Shown: positions 1 to 8,390 of the stretch, piece after piece
How positions within the stretch are numbered: the first letter of the stretch is position 1
Layout: the number at the start of each line of letters is the position of its first letter
Assembly (NCBI RefSeq): GCF_900091605.1
Contig: NZ_FMCQ01000006.1
Location: forward strand, 1 to 47,929
Source: Micromonospora tulbaghiae
GTDB lineage: Bacteria > Actinomycetota > Actinomycetes > Mycobacteriales > Micromonosporaceae
DNA length: 47,929 nucleotides
Reading direction: 5' to 3'
Notes under the pieces: model-generated
Told to the model about the DNA's origin: nothing
What the model saw: only the letters and a program-made list of their open reading frames with translations
Database searches by the model: none
Made by a program: the position numbers and the translations under genes

Positions 1-449
1 GTATGGACGACATCATCACCTTCACCCAAGGCCCCGCCACCGCAGCCGACGTCATCGTCGCCCTGTCCACCGGCACCTCGTTCGGCCCACCCCAGAAATG
101 GCACGACCTGTTCGCCGTCGGCACCGAACAACCCCGCGTCGCAGACATCAACGGCGACGGCCGCGACGACATCATCACCTTCACCTGCAACACCGACGCC
201 GACGTCTACGCCGCCACCTCCACCGGCACCACCTTCACCGGCACCACCATCAAATGGCACGACTTCTTCTGCCTACCCGGCGAATTCCCCTACCTCGCCG
301 ACGCCAACGGCGACGGCAAACACGACCTCATCGTCTTCACCAAGAACACCACCAACGACGTCTACGTCGCCCTGTCCACCGGCACCACCTTCGCCCCCTC
401 CACCAAATGGCACGACTACTTCGGCCTCACCGGCGAAACCACACTCTGA
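1..449 (+). CDS. VCBS/FG-GAP repeat protein, C-terminal fragment
   Basis: This is the 3' end of a gene that begins before the window; the frame is open from the first bases. The visible part holds three repeats of about 46 residues. Each has a calcium-binding-like loop (DINGDGRDD, DANGDGKHD), then a strand ending in ITFT or IVFT, DVYVALSTGT and KWHDxF. This pattern is typical of VCBS/FG-GAP beta-propeller blades in secreted actinomycete proteins, where they often follow an enzyme or lectin domain. The N-terminal part, and so the real activity, is not visible. An extracellular location is inferred from the family. The gene converges on the next gene with a strong hairpin between them. Confidence 0.8.
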   Translation, partial: MDDIITFTQGPATAADVIVALSTGTSFGPPQKWHDLFAVGTEQPRVADINGDGRDDIITFTCNTDADVYAATSTGTTFTGTTIKWHDFFCLPGEFPYLADANGDGKHDLIVFTKNTTNDVYVALSTGTTFAPSTKWHDYFGLTGETTL

Positions 450-459
450 CGGCCGACAG

Positions 460-498
460 CGAGCGACGCCGGCCCGATCCGGGGGCCGGCGTCGCTCG
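460..498. terminator. Bidirectional hairpin terminator
   Basis: A perfect 16-bp inverted repeat (460-475 paired with 483-498) with a 7-base loop lies between two converging stop codons. There is no T tract, as is usual for GC-rich actinomycete terminators. It can serve both genes. Confidence 0.8.
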
Positions 499-509
499 TC
501 GCCGTTCGC

Positions 510-1454
510 CTACCGCTTCACCAGGTTGCGCAGCGCCCCGAGGATCGACCGGTGGCTGACCTCGGCGTAGATCTTCTTGTCCTGGCCGTACAGGACCACG
601 TACGGGCAATGCTGGTCGTCCCCGCCCATGGTCTTGTCCAGCAGCTGGCGACCGGTCGCCACCTCGTACACCCGCAGGCGGTAGGTGGCCTTCAGCAGCG
701 TCAGCGTGTCCGGCTCCGGGTCGTCGTAGCGGCACTTGCGGATCGTCGCGCCGGTGCTCGTGCGATCCAGGCAGGCGACCATCTGCACGACCTTCGGGTC
801 CTCCGACGCCCAGGTCCGCTCCACCCGCTTCGACAGGCCCTCGTCGTAGTAGTAGACCTGGTCGTGGCGGCGGCTGCCCGTGCCCAGGTCGGTGCCGACG
901 AGCAGTGCCACCGGGTGCGGCGCCGCTCCGGTGCGCTTCGGCGACTGCGGGAAGTAGAGAACCCCGTCGCACACGTCGTTCAGATCGGAGATCTGCGCCG
1001 CCGGGAAGTCGCTCGGCTGCGGCCCGCGCGCCGACGGCTCCGCGCTCGCCGTCGCACCCGGCGTGGGCGTCGCGCCGGACGACCGCCAAGGCGCCGCCGG
1101 TGGCGCGGCCGGCTCCCGCTCGGCCACCTCGCGGGGCGAGGAACCCAGCAGGAACGCGCCGCCGATCAGGCCCGAGCACGCCACCAGCAGCAGCACGCTC
1201 AGCACCGCGACGGCGACGACCAGAGCGCGGCCGGATGACGGCGGGCCGGGTGGCGGGTACGGCCCGTACGGCGGACCAGCGGTGGGCGGCCCGTGACCCG
1301 GATCGGGCGACCCGTGACCCGGCCCGGTGGCGGGCGGTGGTGGCGGCCCGGGAACGCCGGGCGGCTCGCCGGCCGGCCGCATCCCGGCGGTCTCTCCCCG
1401 CTGCTCCGCGTCCCCCGCCGGTCCCTGCTCGGATCCGGCCCCCGTGTCGGACAT
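510..1454 (-). CDS. Proline-rich single-pass membrane protein with extracellular domain
   Basis: I do not recognise the family by name. The 314-residue protein has a proline- and glycine-rich cytoplasmic N-terminus (residues 1-75, with PPPPP and GPPYGPYPPPGPP), one membrane helix at about 76-105 and an Ala/Pro/Ser/Thr-rich linker. An outer domain of about 150 residues follows with several cysteines (NDVCDG, VACLDR, RKCRYD, DQHCPY) that could form disulfides. An open frame continues upstream to 1523, but MSDTG at 1454 is preceded by GGGGGA at good spacing, so I start there. The proline-rich head, helix and small outer domain resemble actinobacterial envelope proteins of unknown role. It is divergent from the PadR operon. 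Confidence 0.75.
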   Translation of the reverse strand: MSDTGAGSEQGPAGDAEQRGETAGMRPAGEPPGVPGPPPPPATGPGHGSPDPGHGPPTAGPPYGPYPPPGPPSSGRALVVAVAVLSVLLLVACSGLIGGAFLLGSSPREVAEREPAAPPAAPWRSSGATPTPGATASAEPSARGPQPSDFPAAQISDLNDVCDGVLYFPQSPKRTGAAPHPVALLVGTDLGTGSRRHDQVYYYDEGLSKRVERTWASEDPKVVQMVACLDRTSTGATIRKCRYDDPEPDTLTLLKATYRLRVYEVATGRQLLDKTMGGDDQHCPYVVLYGQDKKIYAEVSHRSILGALRNLVKR

Positions 1455-1522
1455 GCGCATTCCCCCGTCGAACCCGTGCGGAGCGCGCAACCTATCAGCC
1501 TCGCCGGGCCGGAGGAGGCCCA

Positions 1523-1559
1523 CTAGATGGTTGCGCTACCTAGATGGCGGCGCTACCGT
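1523..1559 (+). promoter_or_regulatory. Tandem 17-bp operator-like repeat over a promoter
   Basis: Two 17-bp units, CTAGATGGTTGCGCTAC (1523-1539) and CTAGATGGCGGCGCTAC (1540-1556), lie head to tail with two mismatches. Each contains the inverted ends TAG...CTA. They overlap a plausible promoter, TTGCGC (1531-1536), 17 bases, TACCGT (1554-1559), about 40 bases before the PadR gene. PadR proteins usually repress their own operon, so this is the likely autoregulatory site; that function is inferred. Confidence 0.6.
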
Positions 1560-1599
1560 CATCGCCGGATGTCGTCCGATCGGGACAGTGCGGAGCGGA

Positions 1600-1938
1600 A
1601 TGAACCAGGAACGGCGGGCGCAGTGGTTGCGCGGGGTGCTCGACCTCTGCGTGCTCGCGCTGCTGAGCCGCGGCGAGTCCTACGGCTACGAGCTGTCCCA
1701 GGCGCTGCGGGCCCACGGGCTGGGCACCGTGCAGGGCGGCACCCTCTACCCGGTGCTGCTGCGGTTGCAGCGCTCCGGCCTGCTCACCGCGCACTGGCGG
1801 GAGGGCGGGACCGGGCCCGCGAGAAAGTACTACCGGATCAGCCCGGCCGGCAGCGCGGCGTTGCGGGCCGCCGCGATCGACTGGAGCGCCTTCGCGTCGA
1901 GCGTGGGCACGATACTGCGCGAGGAGCCGAAGCGGTGA
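1600..1938 (+). CDS. PadR family transcriptional regulator
   Basis: This 112-residue winged-helix protein fits a short PadR repressor. It has LDLCVLALLSRGESYGYELSQAL in the first helices, TVQGGTLYPVLLRLQRSGLL for the recognition helix and RKYYRISPAG for the wing. The open frame extends upstream to 1327, but ATG 1600 has a GGAG-type ribosome site and matches the family N-terminus. The stop overlaps the GTG start of the next gene (GTGA), so the ATPase is translationally coupled. Such regulators usually respond to small-molecule or envelope stress and control an adjacent transporter. The tandem repeat just upstream is the likely operator. Confidence 0.9.
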   Translation: MNQERRAQWLRGVLDLCVLALLSRGESYGYELSQALRAHGLGTVQGGTLYPVLLRLQRSGLLTAHWREGGTGPARKYYRISPAGSAALRAAAIDWSAFASSVGTILREEPKR

Positions 1939-2756
1939 ACCACGAACCCTGGCTCGCCGCCCTGACCGGCGAGCTGCGCCGGCACGGGGTGGGGCCCGAC
2001 CTGACCGGTCACGTCGTCGCCGAGGCGGCCACCCACCTGCTCGACAGCGGGGAATCGCCGCTGCGGGTCTTCGGCGCGCCGGAGACGTACGCCCGGGCGG
2101 TGGTCGACAGCCTCGGCGGCCCCGACGTGCGGCCGCCGCGCCGCCAGCCCGGACCGGTGCGGCTCGCCGCCCGGGGCGTCACCAAGCGCTACCGGGGACG
2201 CACCGTCCTGGACCGGGTCGACCTCACCGTCCGGGCCGGCCAGATCGCGGCGGTGGTCGGCGCCAACGGCGCCGGCAAGAGCACGTTCCTGCGGATCTGC
2301 GCCGGTCTGCTGAGCCCGGAGGCGGGCACCGTCGAGGTGCACGGCACGCTCGGATACTGCCCGCAGGACGGCGGCACCGCCGAGTTCCTCAGCCCGGACG
2401 AGCACTTCGTGCTGATCGGCGCCGGCCGAGGGCTGGGCCGGACGGCGGCGCGGCGGGCCGGGCGCGCGGAGGCGGCCGGGCTGGAGTGGACACCGCCGCG
2501 GCGCACCCAGGCCCGGCACCTCTCCGGCGGCACGCGACAGAAGCTCAACCTGGTGCTGGCCCGGCTCGGCGAGCCGGACGTGCTGCTGCTCGACGAGCCC
2601 TACCAGGGGTTCGACCGGGGCACCTACCTCGACTTCTGGCACGAGGTGTGGCGGTGGCGCGACGCCGGCAAGGCCGTCGTGGTCGTCACCCACCTGCTCA
2701 ACCAGCTCGACCGGGTCGACGTCGTGCTTGATCTTTCCGGGGAGCGGAACGCATGA
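1935..2756 (+). CDS. HAAS-like domain/ABC transporter ATPase fusion
   Basis: The 273-residue protein starts at a GTG overlapping the PadR stop. Residues 1-65 form a helical domain (LAALTGELRRHGV, VAEAATHLLDSG, FGAPETYARAVVDSL) resembling the HAAS/DUF1700-type domains that usually occur as separate proteins beside PadR regulators. Residues 75-273 are an ABC ATPase with Walker A GANGAGKST (109-117), signature LSGGTRQK (196-203), Walker B VLLLDEP (216-222) and a switch His in VVVVTHLL. It should power the ABC-2 permease encoded next, which overlaps it by ATGA. The substrate is unknown. The HAAS-like assignment is by pattern only; the ATPase is certain. Confidence 0.85.
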   Translation: MNHEPWLAALTGELRRHGVGPDLTGHVVAEAATHLLDSGESPLRVFGAPETYARAVVDSLGGPDVRPPRRQPGPVRLAARGVTKRYRGRTVLDRVDLTVRAGQIAAVVGANGAGKSTFLRICAGLLSPEAGTVEVHGTLGYCPQDGGTAEFLSPDEHFVLIGAGRGLGRTAARRAGRAEAAGLEWTPPRRTQARHLSGGTRQKLNLVLARLGEPDVLLLDEPYQGFDRGTYLDFWHEVWRWRDAGKAVVVVTHLLNQLDRVDVVLDLSGERNA

Positions 2757-3439
2757 GCCGGACCCTCGTGGTGGCCGAGGCCGCCCTGCGCGAGCTGCTG
2801 CGCCGCCGTACCGTGCTGGTCATCCTGCTGCTGATGCCGCTGGCCTTCTACCTGAGCCGCCGCGGCGACTTTCTCGGGCAGTCGATCCGCTTCGTCTGTC
2901 TCGGCCTGGCCTGGGCGCTCAGCACCGCCGCGCTGTTCGCGGGCAGCGCGGCGCGGGGCATGGAACCCCGCCTGCGGCTCTCCGGCTACGGCAGCCGGCA
3001 CCTGGTGCTCGGCCGGCTGCTCGCGCTCTGGACCGTCGGCGTGCTGCTCTCCACCCCGTACTTCCTGCTCGTCCTGGCCGACCAGCGCGACGTGCGGTAC
3101 GGCGCGATCGCGCTGATCATGGCGCTGACCGTGTTCGTGTCGGTGCCGTTCGGCCTGCTGCTGAGCGCCGTGCTGCCGCGCGAGCTGGAGGGCACGCTGG
3201 TGCTGCTGACGGTGGTCGGTCTCCAGATGGTGATGGACCCGGCGGGCAGCGCCACCCGGGCGCTGCCGTTCTGGTTCAGCCGCGAGCTCGCCACGTACGC
3301 CGTGGACCACACTGACGGCGGCTACCTCGTCCGGGGCCTGACCCACGGGCTGGTCTTCGCTGTCGCGCTCACGGTGCTGGTCGTGGTGGCCGCAGCGGTG
3401 CGACTGCGGCAGCGCCGGCATCTGCGCCTGGCCACCTGA
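2753..3439 (+). CDS. ABC-2 type membrane permease
   Basis: A 228-residue polytopic membrane protein with about six hydrophobic segments (VLVILLLMPLAFYL, FVCLGLAWALSTAALFAG, LLALWTVGVLLSTPYFLLVL, AIALIMALTVFVSVPFGLLL, LVLLTVVGLQMV, LVFAVALTVLVVVAAAV). It partners the preceding ATPase, whose stop it overlaps by four bases. The size and the charged N-terminal RELLRRR segment fit ABC-2 permeases of the DrrB/NatB kind. With PadR it makes a three-gene self-regulated exporter operon. The substrate could be a drug, a lipid or a peptide and cannot be told from sequence. Confidence 0.85.
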   Translation: MSRTLVVAEAALRELLRRRTVLVILLLMPLAFYLSRRGDFLGQSIRFVCLGLAWALSTAALFAGSAARGMEPRLRLSGYGSRHLVLGRLLALWTVGVLLSTPYFLLVLADQRDVRYGAIALIMALTVFVSVPFGLLLSAVLPRELEGTLVLLTVVGLQMVMDPAGSATRALPFWFSRELATYAVDHTDGGYLVRGLTHGLVFAVALTVLVVVAAAVRLRQRRHLRLAT

Positions 3440-3491
3440 CCGGCGGGGGCGGCGGACCGGACCGGGGCGCCGGCCGTGGCAGGATCGGCGC

Positions 3492-6400
3492 GTGCAGATC
3501 GGGTTGCTCGGGCCGTTCCAGGTCACCACGGACGGCGGCCTACCGGCCGACGTGCCGGGCGCACGGCTGCGCGGACTGCTGGCCGCCCTCGCGCTCCAGC
3601 CCGGCCGGGTGGTCCCGAAGGCGACGCTCGTCGACTGGATCTGGGGCGAGCAGCTGCCCGCCGACGCCGCGAACGCGCTGCAACGGCTGGTGTCCCGGCT
3701 GCGCAAGGCGCTGCCGGCGGGCGCCGTCGACGGGCTGCCGGACGGCTACCGGCTCGCCGTCGAGCCCGACGCCGTCGACGCCGTGCGGTTCGAACGTCTC
3801 GTCCGGCGGGCCCGCGACGGCGACGGGCCGCAGCGGGTACGGCTGCTGCGCGAGGCGCTGGGCCTGTGGCGCGGCGACGCGCTGCGCGACGTCGGCCTGC
3901 CCGACAGCCCCGCGCTCGACGCGGCGGCGACCCGGCTGGAACGGCTGCGCCTGACCGCGACGGAGGACCGGTACGACGCCGAGACCGGGCTCGGCGGGGA
4001 AGCGGACCTGATCCCGGAGCTGACCGACCTGGTGGCCGCCCATCCGGTACGCGAGCGGCTCGCCATGGCACTGATGCGTGCGCTCGTCGCGGCCGGCCGG
4101 GACACCGAGGCGCTGCTGGTCTACCAGCGCACCGCCGACGCGCTCGCCGACGCGCTGGGCGCCGACCCGTCGCCGGAACTGTCGGCGCTGCACGTCGCCC
4201 TGCTGCGGGGCGAGACGGCACGCCGCGACGACACCCGCCGGACCAACCTGCGCGCCGAGCTGACCAGCTTCGTCGGCCGGGACGCCGACCTCACCGCCGT
4301 CGGCGCGCTGGTGGCCGAGCACCGGCTCACCACGCTCACCGGCCCGGGTGGCTCCGGGAAGACCAGGCTGGCCACCGAGACCGGACGCCGGATGACGGGC
4401 GACCTGCCGGACGGTGTGTGGCTGGTGGAGTTCGCCGCGATCAGCGCCGACGGGGACGTGGCACAGGCGACGATCTCCGGGCTCGGCCTGCGCGACGCGC
4501 TGCTGGGCGACGCGGGCAGCGCGGAGCCGGACGACCGGCTCGTCGCGGCGATCCGGGACCGGGAGATGCTGCTGATCCTGGACAACTGCGAACACGTCGT
4601 GGAACAGGCGGCGGCGCTGGCGCACCGGCTGCTCGGCGAGTGCCGGCGGCTGCGGATCCTGGCCACCAGCCGGGAACCGCTCGGCATCACCGGGGAGGTG
4701 TTGTGGCCGGTCGCGCCGCTGGGCCTGCCGGACGGCGACGCCGCGGTCGCCGAGGTCGAGTCGTCGCCCGCCGTCCGCCTGCTGCGGGACCGGGCCGTCG
4801 CGGTCCGCCGGGACCTCGCGTCCGACGCCCGCACGGCGATGACGATGGCGCGGATCTGCCGCGCGCTCGACGGCATGCCGCTGGCGATCGAGCTGGCCGC
4901 GGCACGGCTGCGCGCCATGTCCGTCGACCAGCTCGCCACCCGGCTCGACGACCGGTTCCGGCTGCTCACCGGTGGCAGCCGGACCGCCCTGCCCCGGCAC
5001 CGGACGTTGCGCGCGATGGTCGACTGGAGCTGGGAACTGCTCACCGACGCCGAACGCGCGGTGCTGCGCCGGCTGTCGGTGTTCTCCGGCGGGGCGGGCC
5101 TGGACGCGGCCGAGCGGGTCTGCGCCGGCGGCGCCGTCGAGCCGGGCGACGTGCTCGACCTGCTCACCGCGCTGACCGAGAAGTCGCTGCTGGTCGCCGC
5201 CGGCGACGTCGCGCCGCGCTACCGCATGCTCGGCACGATCAAGGAGTACGCCGCGCAGCGGCTCGCCGAGGCCGGGGAGGAGGACCTCGCCCGCCGCGCG
5301 CACCTGGCGTACTTCACCGAGCTGGCCGAGACCGCCGAGCCGCGGCTGCGCCGCGCCGACCAGCTCACCTGGCTCGCCCGGCTCGAAGCCGAGCACGACA
5401 ACATCACCGCCGCGATGCGCGGTGCGCTCGCCGCGGGTGAGGGGCGCGAGGCGATGCGGCTCGCGGCCGGTGCCGGCTGGTACTGGTGGCTCGGCGGCCA
5501 CCGGACCGAGGGCATGGAACTGATCATCGCGGCCACCGAGGCGCCCGGCGACGTGCCCGACCACATCCGCGCCGTGGTGTACGGACTCGTGGTGCTGTTC
5601 CTCAGCTCCGGCCCGGGCGACGCGCAGCACGCGGCCGAGTGGATCCACAAGGCGTACCGGTTGAGCGGGGAAGGCCGTGGCGGTCACCCGGAGCTGGCCC
5701 TGGTCGTGCCGATGGAGCGCATGCTGCGGGAGCCGGACGCGCTGCTGCCCGCCTGGGAGTCGCTGCTCGACCACGAGGACCCGTGGGTACGCGCGCTGGC
5801 CCGGCTGCACCTGGGCAAGCTGCGGGTCATCCTCGGCATCGAGGCGGCGCAGGCGGAGGCGTGCCTGCGGCATGCGCTCGCCGAGTTCCGGGAGGTGGGC
5901 GAACGCTTCGGGATCTCGTTCGCGCTCAGCGAGCTGGCCGAGCTGATCGCCGTACGCGGTGACGTCGCCGCCGCCTGCGCGTACTACGAGCAGGCCGTCG
6001 CGGCGGTCACCGAGGTCGGCGCCGTCGAGGACGTGATCCGGATGCGGGCGCGGCTGGCCTGGCTGTACCGGCTGGGCGGCGAGGAGGCCGCGAGCGCCGC
6101 CGCCGTGGCCGAGGCGCACCGGCTCGCCGCCCGGGTCGCCTGGCCGGGCGCGCTGGCCGAGCTGGCGCTGGTCCGGGCGTACCTGGCCCGCCACGACGGC
6201 GACGCGGACGAGGCGTACGCGCAACTGCGGTCCGTGTCGGCGCTGCTCGGCGACGAGGCGGACCTGGCCGGCGTCCGGGCGGGCACCCAGGATCTGCTGG
6301 GCTACCTGGCCGAGGACGTCGAGCAGGCCCGTACCCATCGGGCGGCGGCGTGCCGGGCGGCGCGCGAGGGCGGCTACGCGCCGCTGACCGCGCAGGTGCT

Positions 6401-6629
6401 CGTCGGTGTCGCCGACCTGGCGGTGCGGCTCGACCGGCCGGACCAGGCGGCGCGGCTGCTCGGTGCCGCCACCGCGGTACGCGGGCTGCCCGACCGCGCC
6501 CACCCCGACGTGCCCCGGATCGAGGCGGCAGCGCGCGACCGCCTCGGCGACGCGGGGTTCGCCGAGGCGGTCGCACAGGGCCGGGAGACCGGCTGGGAGC
6601 GGCTGGTCGAGGTCACGCTCGCTTCGTGA
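3492..6629 (+). CDS. AfsR/SARP-type transcriptional regulator with NB-ARC and TPR-like domains
   Basis: The protein is 1,045 residues. Residues 1-90 are an OmpR-like winged helix (IGLLGPFQV, RLRGLLAALALQPGRVV, NALQRLVSRLRKALP). Residues 95-245 are the bacterial transcriptional activation domain (LLREALGLWRGDAL, YDAETGLG, RALVAAGRDTEALLVYQRTADAL). From about 260 to 500 there is an NTPase module with P-loop GPGGSGKT (284-291), Walker B LLILDNCE near 362 and ATSREPL. The rest is helical and TPR-like. This is the AfsR/large-SARP architecture; such proteins activate secondary metabolite or efflux genes by binding direct repeats. The start is GTG, only six bases after a CAGGAT -10-like hexamer. The exporter converging on its 3' end overlaps it by 17 bases and is a likely target. 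Confidence 0.92.
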   Translation: MQIGLLGPFQVTTDGGLPADVPGARLRGLLAALALQPGRVVPKATLVDWIWGEQLPADAANALQRLVSRLRKALPAGAVDGLPDGYRLAVEPDAVDAVRFERLVRRARDGDGPQRVRLLREALGLWRGDALRDVGLPDSPALDAAATRLERLRLTATEDRYDAETGLGGEADLIPELTDLVAAHPVRERLAMALMRALVAAGRDTEALLVYQRTADALADALGADPSPELSALHVALLRGETARRDDTRRTNLRAELTSFVGRDADLTAVGALVAEHRLTTLTGPGGSGKTRLATETGRRMTGDLPDGVWLVEFAAISADGDVAQATISGLGLRDALLGDAGSAEPDDRLVAAIRDREMLLILDNCEHVVEQAAALAHRLLGECRRLRILATSREPLGITGEVLWPVAPLGLPDGDAAVAEVESSPAVRLLRDRAVAVRRDLASDARTAMTMARICRALDGMPLAIELAAARLRAMSVDQLATRLDDRFRLLTGGSRTALPRHRTLRAMVDWSWELLTDAERAVLRRLSVFSGGAGLDAAERVCAGGAVEPGDVLDLLTALTEKSLLVAAGDVAPRYRMLGTIKEYAAQRLAEAGEEDLARRAHLAYFTELAETAEPRLRRADQLTWLARLEAEHDNITAAMRGALAAGEGREAMRLAAGAGWYWWLGGHRTEGMELIIAATEAPGDVPDHIRAVVYGLVVLFLSSGPGDAQHAAEWIHKAYRLSGEGRGGHPELALVVPMERMLREPDALLPAWESLLDHEDPWVRALARLHLGKLRVILGIEAAQAEACLRHALAEFREVGERFGISFALSELAELIAVRGDVAAACAYYEQAVAAVTEVGAVEDVIRMRARLAWLYRLGGEEAASAAAVAEAHRLAARVAWPGALAELALVRAYLARHDGDADEAYAQLRSVSALLGDEADLAGVRAGTQDLLGYLAEDVEQARTHRAAACRAAREGGYAPLTAQVLVGVADLAVRLDRPDQAARLLGAATAVRGLPDRAHPDVPRIEAAARDRLGDAGFAEAVAQGRETGWERLVEVTLAS

Positions 6630-7359
6630 AGGTGGACCGCGCCCACAGGTAGCCGATCACCGCGATGCCGGCGCACCAGGCGATCGCGGGGACCACGTCG
6701 CCGGCCGACGGCGCGCCTTCGAGCAGGCCGCGCAGCGTCTCGATGATCGGCGTGAACGGCTGGTACTCGGCGAACTGCCGCAGTCCCGGCCCCATCTTGT
6801 CCGCCGGCACGATCGCGCTGCTGAAGAACGGCAGCAGGACCAGCGGCACGGCGGCCATGCCCGCCGACTCGGGTGACTTGGCGAACAGGCCCAGCGCGAC
6901 GGTGAACCAGCTGACGGCGACGCTGAGCAGCACCACCATGCCGGCCGCACCGAGCCAGTGCAGGGGATCGGCGGCCGGGCGGAAGCCGAGCAGGAACGCC
7001 ACCCCGACCAGGGCCGCGACCGCGAGGACGTTGGTGAGCACGGTGGCGACGACGTGGCCGGTCAGCACCGCGCCCCGGGAGACGTGCATGACCTTGAACC
7101 GGTTGATGATGCCCTTGGTCATGTCGGAGCTGACCGAGGTCGCGGTGCCGCCGAGGCCGTAGCAGACCGCCAGCAGCATCAGGCCCGGCGTCGCGTAGTC
7201 GACGTAGTCGACGCCGACGGAGAACGCGTCGCCGAGCATGTAGACGAACATCAGCATGACGATGATCGGCATCAGCACCGCGTTGAACACCGAGGTCGGG
7301 TTGCGGCGCAGGTGCGTCAGGTTGCGGCGCAGCATGACGACCGAGTGGTTCCTGCTCAT
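6613..7359 (-). CDS. ABC-2 type exporter permease, DrrB-like
   Basis: A 248-residue permease of the daunorubicin-resistance DrrB family. It has a cytoplasmic N-terminus (MLRRNLTHLRRNPTSVFNAVLMPIIVMLMFVYML) then about six membrane segments, with the family signatures YATPGLMLL, KGIINRFKVM and FFSSAIVPADKMGPGLRQFAEYQPFTPIIETLRGLL. The start ATG overlaps the stop of the ATPase gene by four bases (ATGA), so the two are coupled. The 3' end overlaps the AfsR-type gene tail to tail by 17 bases. Together they probably export an antibiotic or another hydrophobic compound; substrate unknown. Confidence 0.9.
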   Translation of the reverse strand: MSRNHSVVMLRRNLTHLRRNPTSVFNAVLMPIIVMLMFVYMLGDAFSVGVDYVDYATPGLMLLAVCYGLGGTATSVSSDMTKGIINRFKVMHVSRGAVLTGHVVATVLTNVLAVAALVGVAFLLGFRPAADPLHWLGAAGMVVLLSVAVSWFTVALGLFAKSPESAGMAAVPLVLLPFFSSAIVPADKMGPGLRQFAEYQPFTPIIETLRGLLEGAPSAGDVVPAIAWCAGIAVIGYLWARSTFTKRA

Positions 7360-8297
7360 TTCGCGGCCACCTCCGGGGCGCGGCCCGTCAGGGCCAGGAA
7401 GACGTCGTCGAGGTCGGGGGTCTGGACGGACAGGTCGCCGGCGCTGATCGCGTGCGCGTCGAGCCGGTCGAGCAGGGCGCGCAGCGCCGCGGTCCCGCCG
7501 TCGGTGGGCACACTCAGTGCCAGCGCCTCCTCGTCGCGTACCGCGTCGGGCAGCACGAGCGCCGCCGCGTCGAGTTCGGCGACGGTGCCGAACCGCAACC
7601 GCACGTGCGTGCCGGGGATCCGGCGCTTCAGTTCCTCCGGCGTGCCCTGGGCGACCAGCCGGCCCTGGTCGAGCACCGCGATCCGGTCGGCGAGGCGGTC
7701 GGCCTCGTCGAGGTACTGGGTGGTGAGGAAGACCGTCACGCCGCCGGCCACCAGCTCCCTGATGATCGACCACATGGTGCGCCGGCTGCGCGGGTCCAGC
7801 CCGGTCGTCGGCTCGTCCAGGAAGATGATCCGCGGCTCGCCGACCAGCGTCATCGCCAGGTCCAGCTTGCGGCGCATGCCCCCGGAGTACGTCGACACCA
7901 GCTTGTCGGCGGCCTCGACCAGGTCGAACCGTTCCAGCAACTCGGCGACGACCCGCTTGCCGGTAACGCGGTTGCGCGGGCCGAGGTCGAGCATGAGTTG
8001 CAGGTTCTCCCGCCCGGTCAGCAGTTCGTCCACCGCCGCGAACTGCCCGGTCACCCCGATCGCCGCGCGCACCGCCCTGGCCTCGGTGACCACGTCGTGC
8101 CCGGCGACACGTACCGACCCGGCGTCGGCGCGGATCAGGGTGGTCAGGATGTTTATGGCTGTCGTCTTGCCGGCCCCGTTCGGGCCGAGCAGCGAGAAGA
8201 TCGTCCCGGCGGGGACGTCCAGGTCGATGCCGTCGAGCACCACCCGGTCCTTGTACGCCTTGCGCAGTCCGGAGACCGCTATCGCTGAACTCGTCAT
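7356..8297 (-). CDS. ABC exporter ATP-binding protein, DrrA-like
   Basis: A 313-residue ATPase with Walker A GPNGAGKTT (38-46), signature YSGGM (137-141), Walker B IIFLDEP (157-163) and D-loop TTGLDPRSR. The roughly 90-residue C-terminal tail containing TPEELKRRIPGTHVRLRF and a final PDLDDVFLALTG is typical of DrrA-type drug-export ATPases. The open frame runs on to 8489, but MTSSAIAVSGL at 8297 fits the family start. It is the first gene of a two-gene operon with the permease. The upstream region carries three TGTCAG direct repeats that look like SARP boxes, so control by the neighbouring AfsR-type regulator is likely. Confidence 0.92.
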   Translation of the reverse strand: MTSSAIAVSGLRKAYKDRVVLDGIDLDVPAGTIFSLLGPNGAGKTTAINILTTLIRADAGSVRVAGHDVVTEARAVRAAIGVTGQFAAVDELLTGRENLQLMLDLGPRNRVTGKRVVAELLERFDLVEAADKLVSTYSGGMRRKLDLAMTLVGEPRIIFLDEPTTGLDPRSRRTMWSIIRELVAGGVTVFLTTQYLDEADRLADRIAVLDQGRLVAQGTPEELKRRIPGTHVRLRFGTVAELDAAALVLPDAVRDEEALALSVPTDGGTAALRALLDRLDAHAISAGDLSVQTPDLDDVFLALTGRAPEVAAK

Positions 8298-8313
8298 GCG
8301 CCCACCATGGGCG

Positions 8314-8359
8314 GCCGTACCGCCACCGCCCTGACACGGCGCTGACACGGCCGCTGACA
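8314..8359 (-). promoter_or_regulatory. Triple direct repeat resembling SARP boxes, with drrA-like promoter
   Basis: Read on the minus strand, TGTCAG occurs three times, at 8359-8354, 8347-8342 and 8336-8331, with start-to-start spacing of 12 and 11 bp. The last copy lies 11 bp before a -10-like TACGGC (8319-8314), itself 16 bases from the exporter start. Tandem hexamers or heptamers with about 11-bp period abutting the -10 region are the hallmark of SARP targets. The repeats also lie upstream of the divergent DUF4240 gene. Confidence 0.55.
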
Positions 8360-8378
8360 GCTTGTCGGTGGGGCGGCG

Positions 8379-8384
8379 TACGGT
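8379..8384 (+). promoter_or_regulatory. Leaderless promoter -10 TACGGT
   Basis: TACGGT ends exactly six bases before the GTG start at 8391, and there is no Shine-Dalgarno sequence, so the transcript is probably leaderless. Confidence 0.5.
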
Positions 8385-8390
8385 CCCGCC

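Noticed and set aside
3476..6503. Long open frames of 654 and 987 residues inside the AfsR-type gene on both strands
   Set aside because: They are Arg/Pro-rich or lack any domain and shadow a gene with clear SARP, NB-ARC and TPR-like features.
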